From NCBI RefSeq assembly GCF_030268085.1, contig NZ_BSDE01000004.1, positions 186,001-250,000 of the forward strand: a stretch of 64,000 nt of DNA, given 5' to 3'. The notes beneath the pieces are model-generated. The model did no database searches. It was given only the letters and a program-made list of their open reading frames with translations, and had not been told where the DNA came from. Every line of letters begins with the position of its first letter. Positions within the stretch are counted from its first letter, which is position 1. Of the stretch, positions 42,848-50,617 are shown in pieces. The position numbers and the translations under genes are program-made. The stretch comes from Geothrix limicola. Lineage in GTDB: Bacteria; Acidobacteriota; Holophagae; Holophagales; Holophagaceae.

Positions 42848-44272
42848 CTATCCGGAATCCTTCGTGGCTTCCGGGTAGAACCCCGCCGCGCACTGGGGGC
42901 AGATTCCGTGGGTGAAGCGGGCCGGGGAATGCTCCTGGATGTAGCTTTCCACCTGGGTCCAGTAGCCCGCGTCGTCGCGGATGCGCTTGCACCAGGAGCA
43001 GATGGGGACGAGGCCGCTGAGGGTTTGCACGTCCGCCAGGGCTGCCCGAAGCTCCTTGATGAGGCGTTCGCGTTCGGCCGCCGCCTGCACGCGGGCCGTG
43101 ATGTCGTGGGCGATGACGGAGATGCCGGACATGCTGCCATCGCCGTGGATGATGGGAGAGGCCGTGAGGGCGACGTGGATGAGGGTCCCGTCCTTCCGCT
43201 TGCGGAGGGTCTCGTAGTTGCGCAGCCGCTGACCTTCCCTGAGGGTGCGCAGGAGGTCTCGGGTTAGAGGAAGCAGCTCCTCGGGAACGATCAGGGGGGG
43301 CGGCTTTCCGATGGCTTCGGCGGCGGAGTACCCGTACAGGGTGGTGGCGCCTTCGTTCCAATCGGTGATGATGCCGTCCATGTTCGAAGCGTAGATCGCA
43401 TCCTCCGAGGAATCCACGAGGGCCGCGAGGCGTTCGCTGCGGGCTTCAAGCTGCTTTTTTTCAGATAAGTCGAAGAAGAGCAGCACTGTCCGCTCCTGTC
43501 CATCCAGATTCTTGAAGATCGTGGACGAAACATCGGCGGGGAAGCGGCTGCCATCCGCCCGCTTCAAGGTCATTTCGCCCCGGGCGTGTCCCTCTCGTCG
43601 GCGGGTCTCGAGGAATTCGTGTGTCCGGGGGTCCGAAGTATCCACCAAGCCTTCGCGGCCCGCGGCACAGATGTCGGCTTCGGTGCACCCGCTGATGCGG
43701 CAAGCGGCGGGGTTGGCGGCGAAGATGCGGCCATCCGGCGAGGTGAGCAGGATGGCTTCGGAGCTGTGATCGAAGATGGCCCGGAACCGGGAGGTCTGTT
43801 CGCGCAGGGCCGCTTCGCCCTGGCAACGCGCCGTGGTGTCCCGCCAGGTGATGGCCAGCCCGTCGCCCACTTTCACCGCCCGCAGGTCGAGGGCCCGGAA
43901 CACCCGTTTGCCTGTACCGGGAGGATCCGCTGGGAAATAGACCTCCTGGGACAGGGGCGTTCCCGTGGACACCACCTGCCGGAAGGCCTCGAACAACTCG
44001 CCCAGGTCGAGGCGGAGCAGTTCCAGCAGGCGATGGCCCTGGATGTCCTCCCGCTGGCGGTGGTTGAGGCGGCACCCGGCTTCATTGATGTAGTCGAAGC
44101 GGAAATCCTCGATCTCGCCACTGGCCGAGCGGAGGGCGGAGAGGAGGACGAACCCGTCCGGCAGGGTTTCGAGGCAGGTGCGGTAGATCTCCCCTGGCCC
44201 CACGCCCTCGCGCGCCAGATCCAGCCTCTCCCACGGAGAACTCAGATCCTGTTGTGTCGAATCTTGGGCCAT
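42848..44272 (-). CDS. Triple-PAS signalling protein with Cys-rich C-terminal module and no kinase
   Basis: 474 residues from ATG at 44270-44272. Three PAS-like segments: about 25-155 (FDYINEAGCRLNHRQREDI), about 160-285 (FRAIFDHSSEAILLTSPDGR) and about 290-415 (ALVDSSEDAIYASNMDGIIT), the last two with PAC-type ends. A short helix follows (RERLIKELRAALADVQTL), then a C-terminal module LVPICSWCKRIRDDAGYW ... EHSPARFTHGICPQCAAGFY. The CxxC...H...CPxC pattern looks like a metal or redox site. No HisKA, HATPase, GGDEF, EAL or HTH is present, so the output must be through this module or a partner. The same module is known to end many sensor proteins of environmental bacteria. Confidence 0.83.
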   Translation of the reverse strand: MAQDSTQQDLSSPWERLDLAREGVGPGEIYRTCLETLPDGFVLLSALRSASGEIEDFRFDYINEAGCRLNHRQREDIQGHRLLELLRLDLGELFEAFRQVVSTGTPLSQEVYFPADPPGTGKRVFRALDLRAVKVGDGLAITWRDTTARCQGEAALREQTSRFRAIFDHSSEAILLTSPDGRIFAANPAACRISGCTEADICAAGREGLVDTSDPRTHEFLETRRREGHARGEMTLKRADGSRFPADVSSTIFKNLDGQERTVLLFFDLSEKKQLEARSERLAALVDSSEDAIYASNMDGIITDWNEGATTLYGYSAAEAIGKPPPLIVPEELLPLTRDLLRTLREGQRLRNYETLRKRKDGTLIHVALTASPIIHGDGSMSGISVIAHDITARVQAAAERERLIKELRAALADVQTLSGLVPICSWCKRIRDDAGYWTQVESYIQEHSPARFTHGICPQCAAGFYPEATKDSG

Positions 44273-44285
44273 GTGGGGCCTCGGT

Positions 44286-45995
44286 TCATCGGGACAGCTG
44301 GGGAACGTTGAGATGGGCCGGACACGGGGCTGGAGGACGCACCCGCCCATCGAAGCGGCCTGGGAGGGTGGCCCCGCAGGTCGGGCAACCGCCTTCGGCG
44401 TCCAGGTCCAGGCTCAGCAGGCGGAACCCTTCGCGCTGGATGAGGGGCCGTCCGCAGCCGGGGCAGAAGGTCGTCGCGCCCTCCGGATCGTGGAGGTTGC
44501 CGATGTAGACATGCTTCAGTCCGGCCTCGCGGGCCAGGGCCCGGGCGCGGCGGAGGGCGGCGGGCTGGGTGGGCCGATGGTCCAGCATGCGGTACGCCGG
44601 ATGGAAGGCGCTGAAGTGGAGGGGAACCTCGACGCCCAGATCGTCGGCGATCCATTCGGCGAGCTGGCGGATCTCCGCCTCCGAATCATTCAGCCCGGGG
44701 ATGAGCAGGGTGGTGATCTCGGTCCAGACATCCGTGCTGTGGACGAGGTAGCGCAGGGTGTCGAGCACCGGCTGGAGGGAGCCCCCTACCGTCCGGTGGT
44801 AGAAGGCATCGTTGAAGGCCTTGAGGTCCACGTTCGCCGCGTCGATGTGGGCGAAGAAATCCCTGCGGGCAGCCTCTTGCAGGTAGCCCGCGGTCACGGC
44901 CACGGTGGCGAGGCCTTCGGCATGGCAGGCCTCGGCGACATCCGAGACGTATTCGAGGGAGATGGCCGGTTCGTTGTAGGTGAAGGCCACGCTACGGCAA
45001 CCCAGGTGCCGGGCCCCCGAGGCCACGGTGTCGGGCGCGGCCCACTCCTGCAGTCGGTCCGGATCGCGGGAGCGGGAGAGGTGCCAGTTCTGGCAGAACC
45101 GGCAGGTGAGGTTGCAGCCGACGGTGCCGAAGGAAAGCACCGAGGTGCCCGGCAGGAAATGGTTCAGCGGCTTCTTTTCGATGGGATCCACGCAGAAGCC
45201 GCTGCTGCGGCCGTAGGCCGGGAGCACCATGCGGTCGCCGATCCGCTGGCGCAGGAAGCAGCGGCCACGCTGACCCTCGTGCAGGGCGCAGCCGTGGGGG
45301 CATACGTCGCAGCGCAGGCGGCCGTCGGCAAGCCGGTGCCAGTGCCGGGCGGGATAAAGGAAGCCCGCGGCGGGCGGGGCATTGAGGGGCGCCGGTCGCG
45401 GCTCGTCGCGCCAGGCTTCCACGGTGTAGGTCCAGACCTGCATCCCGGGCGGCCAGAAGGTGGCGGGCCAGCCGGCCTTGAGCTTGAGAGCCGCGAGGAA
45501 GGCGCGGGGCTCGGGCATGTGATCCCAGACCTGGGGGAGGAAGGTGGCGCTCCGGCCCTCGTGCTCCAGCAGCAGGCCATCCACGCCCGGCCGCAGCTGG
45601 CGCAGCAGGTCCTCCTCGTCGGTGCAGGCGAGCGGGTTCAGCGGCGACAGGAGGGAGACTTCCACGGCGAGGCGGGGCAGCTGCTCGGGTGGAAGGGGCT
45701 CGAAGCGGGGATCGTCGAAGGCGGCGGCCCGGGCGTGGCGTCGCACTCCCTCGGCTAGGGAGCCGTCCGGCCAGAGGCTGCCGACGCAGCCCCGGAGCTG
45801 GCCATCCAGGGTGAGGGTGACGAAGCTGGCCTGGGGCCGGTCGAAAACAGAATCAGGGGCGGCCTCCTGGTCGTCGGAGGACTCCTCGAGGAGGTGCGGG
45901 CCCAGGGCCTCGGCGATGGCCCGCCGGGCCATGCGCGCCAGCCGGTGCCCATCCAGGTCAGGAGGGCTCGGTTTCGAAGAAGGCAAAGGCTCCAT
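44286..45995 (-). CDS. AmmeMemoRadiSam system: AMMECR1 domain fused to radical SAM enzyme
   Basis: 569 residues. Residues about 12-185 are an AMMECR1 domain (ASFVTLTLDGQLRGCVGSLW, AAFDDPRFEPL, VEVSLLSPLNPL, FLPQVW). Residues about 225-569 are the AmrS-type radical SAM protein: a Cys cluster CDVCPHGCALHEGQRGRC, the SAM cluster loop GCNLTCRFCQNWHLS (CxxxCxxC), then IDAANVDLKAFND and a C-terminal zinc-ribbon pair CPGCGRPL ... CPTCG. The two partners are commonly separate genes next to a Memo gene; here they are one polypeptide. The start overlaps the Memo-protein gene by 38 bases. The system's substrate is unknown; it is predicted to modify an RNA or protein target. Confidence 0.9.
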   Translation of the reverse strand: MEPLPSSKPSPPDLDGHRLARMARRAIAEALGPHLLEESSDDQEAAPDSVFDRPQASFVTLTLDGQLRGCVGSLWPDGSLAEGVRRHARAAAFDDPRFEPLPPEQLPRLAVEVSLLSPLNPLACTDEEDLLRQLRPGVDGLLLEHEGRSATFLPQVWDHMPEPRAFLAALKLKAGWPATFWPPGMQVWTYTVEAWRDEPRPAPLNAPPAAGFLYPARHWHRLADGRLRCDVCPHGCALHEGQRGRCFLRQRIGDRMVLPAYGRSSGFCVDPIEKKPLNHFLPGTSVLSFGTVGCNLTCRFCQNWHLSRSRDPDRLQEWAAPDTVASGARHLGCRSVAFTYNEPAISLEYVSDVAEACHAEGLATVAVTAGYLQEAARRDFFAHIDAANVDLKAFNDAFYHRTVGGSLQPVLDTLRYLVHSTDVWTEITTLLIPGLNDSEAEIRQLAEWIADDLGVEVPLHFSAFHPAYRMLDHRPTQPAALRRARALAREAGLKHVYIGNLHDPEGATTFCPGCGRPLIQREGFRLLSLDLDAEGGCPTCGATLPGRFDGRVRPPAPCPAHLNVPQLSR

Positions 45996-46752
45996 AGCCG
46001 ACCACCTCTTCCATGTCGCCCGCCGTATCGCCCGAGCTGCGGAGGTCGAGCAGGACGGGGTGCAGCTTCCGGCGCTTGGCGGCCTCCAGGAATCCCGCCA
46101 CGGGGGTGGCCCCGCAGGCGCGTTCGGATTCCAGGCTGGTGTCCAGGTGCAGGATCCTGCGCACGGTCTCCTCGTCCATGGCGCGGCCCACGCGGTAGGG
46201 CAGGTAGTGGGACAGGTCCGAACTCACGACGAGGACGGTTTCGGGGCCACCCCACAAGGCCTTCAGCACTTCGGCGATTTGGAAGGGCGTGGCTTCGCCC
46301 ACGAGCAGCGGGACCAGCTGGGCCTTCGGCGCCACCACCTGCAGGAAGGGCAGCTGCACTTCCAGGGAATGCTCGGGCCGGTGGATGGCTTCGCTGCGGC
46401 GGATGTGGGGAAGGCTCGTCAGGGCCTCCTGATCGAGGTCCACGGTGCCGAGGGGGGTCTCGAAACCGCCGGATTCGGGCAGGGCCATGCCGTGGAAAGC
46501 CGCGTGGTGGCTGGGGCCGAGCAGGATCACCCGCTCGAGGGTGGAGCCCTCGTGCAGCAGCCGGGCATAGGCACTGGCGGCCACGGGGCCCGAGTAGGGG
46601 TAGCCCGCATGGGGCACGATCAGCGCCTTGGGCATGGGCTCTTCCGGCGGCACGTATACGACGGCGAGCATGCGGTCCACGTCCTCCCGCAGGCGGGCGG
46701 GATTCCCGGGATAGAAACGACCAGCGACCGAGGGCGGGCGCACCGTCAACAT
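45958..46752 (-). CDS. amrB: AmmeMemoRadiSam system protein B (Memo-like)
   Basis: 264 residues with the Memo fold, related to non-haem iron dioxygenases. Seen motifs: VAGRFYPGNPARL, IVPHAGYPYSGPVAASAY, ILLGPSHHAAFHG, IHRPEHSLEVQLPFLQ and VVSSDLSHYLPY; the His residues (HAGY, PSHH, SDLSHY) are the expected metal or catalytic set. It lies immediately upstream of, and overlaps by 38 bases, the fused AMMECR1/radical SAM gene, so the complete three-part system is encoded by two overlapping genes. Its function in bacteria is unsettled. Confidence 0.93.
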   Translation of the reverse strand: MLTVRPPSVAGRFYPGNPARLREDVDRMLAVVYVPPEEPMPKALIVPHAGYPYSGPVAASAYARLLHEGSTLERVILLGPSHHAAFHGMALPESGGFETPLGTVDLDQEALTSLPHIRRSEAIHRPEHSLEVQLPFLQVVAPKAQLVPLLVGEATPFQIAEVLKALWGGPETVLVVSSDLSHYLPYRVGRAMDEETVRRILHLDTSLESERACGATPVAGFLEAAKRRKLHPVLLDLRSSGDTAGDMEEVVGYGAFAFFETEPS

Positions 46753-46838
46753 GGCAGCCTCCTGTGCGCAGTAGGGGTACGATCGGTTCCCACCGCGAGG
46801 CGCGCAAGACGGGGCCGCGAGATTCTAGACCTGAACGT

Positions 46839-46863
46839 AAAAAGGCCGGGAATCCCGTCTTTG
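46839..46863. terminator. Short bidirectional terminator-like hairpin
   Basis: GCCGGGAATCCCGT can fold into a 5-6 bp stem, with AAAAA on its left (a T-run for minus-strand transcripts) and TCTTTG on its right. It lies just past the 3' end of the nucleotidase gene (minus strand) and would separate it from the Memo gene. Confidence 0.5.
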
Positions 46864-46870
46864 TTGAGTC

Positions 46871-48346
46871 TCAGAGTCCGGGATCCCGCTCCGGATGCTC
46901 CAGGGTGCTGGGGTCGTGGGGCAGGCTGCCGCGCGGCGAACGGAAGTACGCGTAGGGTGTGGCGTGCAGGAAGTTCGAGACGCGGCTCGTGTAGATGTCG
47001 GCGTAGCGCTCGATCTGGCGCGTGAGGTGGCTCTTGTCATTGCCCGCGCGGGTGAGCAGGCCCCAGCGGGGATTGGTCAGTTCGCTGCCGGCCTTGGCCA
47101 GGGGGGCGATCACCGCGTCCAGGGCCACCAGCTGGTTGCGCAGTTCATGCACGCGCGCCTCGGCCTCGGCCGCATGGCCGGTGTCGGCATGGTCTGGCGC
47201 GTCGCCGTAGCCCGCATGCAGGCGCTGGAGGGTGAGGCGGGCCAGGGAGAGTTGGGCCTCCAGGGCCTCCTTGTCGCGCATGAGGGCGATGAGCCGCAGT
47301 TCGGTGGGCCGGTAGGATTCCAGGGCCGAGACCTCGGCCTCCAGTTCGCGCAGCACCAGGGCCGTGCGCCAGCTGAGGCTGCGCTTGCTCACATGCACAT
47401 CGCCGAACATGTGGTCGCCCACGTAGAGGATCTCGTCGCCGGAAACGCCCAGGTCGCGCTCCACCTGAGCCGCGCATCCGCCCAGGTAGGTGCCGCCGGG
47501 GCGTAGCGGGCCGGTCATCGGGCGCAGCAGGCCCGACTCGTCCACCACCTCGAAGAAGGGTCCCTGCTCCGTGAAGAAGATGGGTTTGCGGGCGGAGACG
47601 ATCACCAGGTCGAAGAGCTGGCGCCAGGTCATGTCCCCGGGCAGGTGGCGGTCGTAGGCGTGGGCCATCATCTTCGAGGTGAAGCTCCACTCCGAGTTGG
47701 TGATGAGCAGCAGCTTCTTGCCCGAGAGCTTCTGATCCAGCAGGGCCAGGGCCGAAGCGGGATCCTGCACCACGTAGCGTTCCGGGGCCGCGGCGATCTC
47801 GGCCTTCAGGTGGCCTTCCAGGTGCTGGGCGTCCACCCGGGCCCGCACCTGGCGGTAGAGGCTCGCGTATTCGAAGGGGCGGGGCAGGGCGCCGCGATCA
47901 AGCAGGTCCACGGCCTGCGCGAAGAGGCAGCCTTCCGACAGGGAGAACAGCGTGTTGAGGAAGACCCAGCGGGAATCCGAAAGGTCCACCAGGGTCTCGG
48001 CGTAGGCATCGCGCTGCTCGGTGAATTCGAGCATCCGCGTGCCATGCATGGCCCGCTTCACCAGGCCGAAGCGGTTGGCCTTCACCAGGTTGCCCAGTTC
48101 CGTATCGATGACGAGGCCGCGGGTCACCATGCCGGGATCGAAGTCGAGGCCCTCCATGGGCCAGCCCTCGGAGAGCAGGCGTTCGCGGGCCTGGGCGTAG
48201 ACCATGCGCTCGAAGGCATCCACCCGGTAGTCCACCAGGGTGTAGTCCATGTCGTAGCCGATGGCCCGGACCGACCGCATGTTCAAGGTGCGGTTGCAGA
48301 AAATCCCGCGACCGCGGGGGATGTCGGAAAGGTCGGGATTCAGCAT
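46871..48346 (-). CDS. HAD-superfamily 5'-nucleotidase (NT5C2-like, HAD-IG)
   Basis: 491 residues from ATG at 48344-48346. HAD motif I is IGYDMDYTLVDY (nucleophile Asp and DxD pattern), motif II LLLITNSEWSF, and motif III/IV includes the Lys of SARKPIFF and VGDHMFGDVHVSK with the acidic pair. The long inserted region and the C-terminal helical coiled extension match the purine 5'-nucleotidase/HAD-IG family (cytosolic nucleotidase II-like), which hydrolyses IMP/GMP-type monophosphates. TATCCTGG ends 3 bases before the ATG, implying a leaderless transcript. Confidence 0.88.
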   Translation of the reverse strand: MLNPDLSDIPRGRGIFCNRTLNMRSVRAIGYDMDYTLVDYRVDAFERMVYAQARERLLSEGWPMEGLDFDPGMVTRGLVIDTELGNLVKANRFGLVKRAMHGTRMLEFTEQRDAYAETLVDLSDSRWVFLNTLFSLSEGCLFAQAVDLLDRGALPRPFEYASLYRQVRARVDAQHLEGHLKAEIAAAPERYVVQDPASALALLDQKLSGKKLLLITNSEWSFTSKMMAHAYDRHLPGDMTWRQLFDLVIVSARKPIFFTEQGPFFEVVDESGLLRPMTGPLRPGGTYLGGCAAQVERDLGVSGDEILYVGDHMFGDVHVSKRSLSWRTALVLRELEAEVSALESYRPTELRLIALMRDKEALEAQLSLARLTLQRLHAGYGDAPDHADTGHAAEAEARVHELRNQLVALDAVIAPLAKAGSELTNPRWGLLTRAGNDKSHLTRQIERYADIYTSRVSNFLHATPYAYFRSPRGSLPHDPSTLEHPERDPGL

Positions 48347-48349
48347 GGC

Positions 48350-48359
48350 CCAGGATAGC
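48350..48359 (-). promoter_or_regulatory. TAnnnTGG -10-like element, leaderless arrangement, nucleotidase gene
   Basis: On the minus strand GCTATCCTGG is followed by GCC and then the ATG, so a -10 at TATCCT places the start site at or next to the first codon. The ribosome-site region is otherwise poor, which agrees with a leaderless mRNA. Confidence 0.48.
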
Positions 48360-48437
48360 AAGGCCGAACCGGGGTTTCCCCGGGTGGTGGCCGGCCCCTT
48401 CCCATGCGATTCTGATGCCTCGCGTTCGGAGGCTTCC

Positions 48438-50513
48438 GTGTCCCTGCTCCATCGATTCCTCGTTCCAGCCCTCATCGTCGCCCTGCCCGCGGCCGCGGCG
48501 GAGAAACGGGCCTTCACCATCGAGGACCTCTACCGGCTGAAAGGCGTGCAGCACCTGGCGCTCAATCCCGAGGGTTCGAAGCTGGCCTTCGAGGTCTCCA
48601 GCCAGGATCTGAAGGCCGCCACGCGCAACACGCAGATCTGGGTGCTGGACGTGGCCACGGGCCAGACGAAGCAGCTCACCTATTCGGGCAAGTCGGACAC
48701 GGCGCCCCAGTGGTCGAAGGATGGCAAGACGCTCTACTTCCTGTCGAGCCGCACGGACGGAAGCCAGCTCTGGGCCCTGGACGCCGCCGGCGGCGAGGCC
48801 CGCAAGCTCACCTCCTTCGAGGCGGGCGTCGGCGCACCGAAGCTCATGCCGGGCTCGAACCGGGTGGTCTTCGAGGCCTCGGTGTTCCCCGAGGCGATGG
48901 CGGACGGGGCCAAGCAGAAGAGCCTGAGCGACAAGCTGGACAACGGCCCGGTGCAGGCCCACCTAGCGGATTCGCTGCTCTACCGCCACTGGACCGAGTG
49001 GCGCGACTTCCAGTACACCCACCTCTTCAACGCCAGCTTCGACGGCAAGGTCGAAGCCATCACGACGGGCAAGCAGGACTACCCCGCCTTCTGGCAGAGC
49101 TGGGACCTGAGCCCCGACGGCAAGGAGGTCTGCGTCACGACGAACGCGGATCCCGTGCCCGCCCGCAGCACCAACCAGGATCTCTTCCTCATCTCGCTGG
49201 AAGGCGACCGCACGCCCCGGCGCATCACCGGCGACAACCCGGCCGCGGATCAGGATCCCAAGTACTCGCCCGATGGCCGCTTCATCGCCTACCGCTTCCA
49301 GACCAAGCCCGGCCACGAATCCGACCGCTTCCGCCTCGCCCTCTACGATCGCCAGACGAAGACCCGCAAGGTGCTCACCGAGGCCATCGACAACTGGGTG
49401 GACAGCTTCCAGTGGTCCGCCGACGGCAAGGCGATCTGGTTCACCGTGCAGGAGAAGGGCCGCTGGCCGCTCTTCCGCCTGGAGGTCGCCACGGGCAAGA
49501 CCACGCGCATGCTTGAGGGCCAGAGCATCCGCGAATTCCAGGTGAGTCCCGATCAGAAGGCCGTCTACCTCACCAAGACCCGCGTGGGCGAACCGGCCGA
49601 GATCTGGCGCTACGGCTTCGACACCAAGGAACTGAAGCGGCTGACGGGCTTCAACCAGGCCGTGGCCGAGGAAGTCGACATCCGTCCCGCCGAGGAGCAG
49701 TGGGTGAAGGGTGCCGATGGCAAGGACATCCACGTCTTCCTCGTGAAGCCCCACGGCTTCGACCCCGCCAAGAAATATCCCCTGATCCTGAACGTGCACG
49801 GCGGCCCGCAGATGATGTGGTCCGACACCCTGCGCGGCGACTGGCAGGTCTACCCCGGCGCGGGCTACATCGTGGCCTTCCCGAATCCGCACGGCTCCAC
49901 GGGCTACGGCCAGGCCTTCACGGACGCCATCAGCGGCGACTGGGACGGCAAGGTTCAACAGGACATCGAGAAGGTGACCGACCACCTGGCTTCGCTGCCC
50001 TACGTGGACAAGGACCGCATGGGCGCCATGGGCTGGAGCTGGGGCGGCTACGCCATGATGTGGCTGGAGGGCCACACGACCCGCTTCAAGGCCCTGGGCG
50101 CCATGATGGGCGTCTACGACCTGCGCTCCATGCACGGCGCCACCGAGGAGCTCTGGTTCCCCGAGCACGACCTCACGGGCACGCCCTGGGATAAGGCGAC
50201 CGCCTACGACCGCATGAACCCCAGCAGCCACGTGAAGGCCTTCAAGACGCCCTGCCTCGTCATCACGGGCGAGCGCGACTACCGCGTGCCCTACACGCAA
50301 AGCCTGCAGTTCTTCACGGGCCTGCAGGAGATGGGCGTGCCCAGCCGCCTCATCGTCTTCAAGAACGACGGTCACTGGCCCGACAACCTGAAGTCCATGC
50401 CCGTCTACTACAACGCCCACCTCGAATGGTTCCAGAAGTACCTGGGCGGCGGCGCCGCCCCCTGGAAGACCGAGGACATGGTGCGCAACCTAGCCTTCGA
50501 CACCAAGAAGTGA
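48438..50513 (+). CDS. Exported S9-family prolyl oligopeptidase/dipeptidyl peptidase-like enzyme
   Basis: 691 residues from GTG at 48438, with CGGAGG five bases upstream. Signal peptide LLHRFLVPALIVALPAAAA. Residues about 30-420 form a WD/beta-propeller region (GVQHLALNPEGSKLAFEVSS, YSPDGRFIAYRFQ). The C-terminal alpha/beta hydrolase domain carries the catalytic Ser in GWSWGGYAMM (S534), Asp in TGERDYRVPY (about 614) and His in NDGHWP (H646). It should cleave short peptides in the periplasm or outside. It is divergent from the nucleotidase gene. Confidence 0.93.
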   Translation: MSLLHRFLVPALIVALPAAAAEKRAFTIEDLYRLKGVQHLALNPEGSKLAFEVSSQDLKAATRNTQIWVLDVATGQTKQLTYSGKSDTAPQWSKDGKTLYFLSSRTDGSQLWALDAAGGEARKLTSFEAGVGAPKLMPGSNRVVFEASVFPEAMADGAKQKSLSDKLDNGPVQAHLADSLLYRHWTEWRDFQYTHLFNASFDGKVEAITTGKQDYPAFWQSWDLSPDGKEVCVTTNADPVPARSTNQDLFLISLEGDRTPRRITGDNPAADQDPKYSPDGRFIAYRFQTKPGHESDRFRLALYDRQTKTRKVLTEAIDNWVDSFQWSADGKAIWFTVQEKGRWPLFRLEVATGKTTRMLEGQSIREFQVSPDQKAVYLTKTRVGEPAEIWRYGFDTKELKRLTGFNQAVAEEVDIRPAEEQWVKGADGKDIHVFLVKPHGFDPAKKYPLILNVHGGPQMMWSDTLRGDWQVYPGAGYIVAFPNPHGSTGYGQAFTDAISGDWDGKVQQDIEKVTDHLASLPYVDKDRMGAMGWSWGGYAMMWLEGHTTRFKALGAMMGVYDLRSMHGATEELWFPEHDLTGTPWDKATAYDRMNPSSHVKAFKTPCLVITGERDYRVPYTQSLQFFTGLQEMGVPSRLIVFKNDGHWPDNLKSMPVYYNAHLEWFQKYLGGGAAPWKTEDMVRNLAFDTKK

Positions 50514-50526
50514 GGACGGGAACTTC

Positions 50527-50557
50527 GGGGGCCCCGGGTTGAAAACTCAGGGCCCCC
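50527..50557 (+). terminator. GC-rich hairpin after the S9 peptidase gene
   Basis: GGGGGCCC (50527-50534) and GGGCCCCC (50550-50557) pair exactly across a 15-base loop. No T-run follows, so it may need Rho or be a weak terminator. It lies 13 bases after the stop. Confidence 0.45.
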
Positions 50558-50617
50558 CCGCCCGGGATCCGAAGAGATGGGTATCGGAAGGCTTCCGGGC
50601 TTCGCCCCAAGGTTCCT

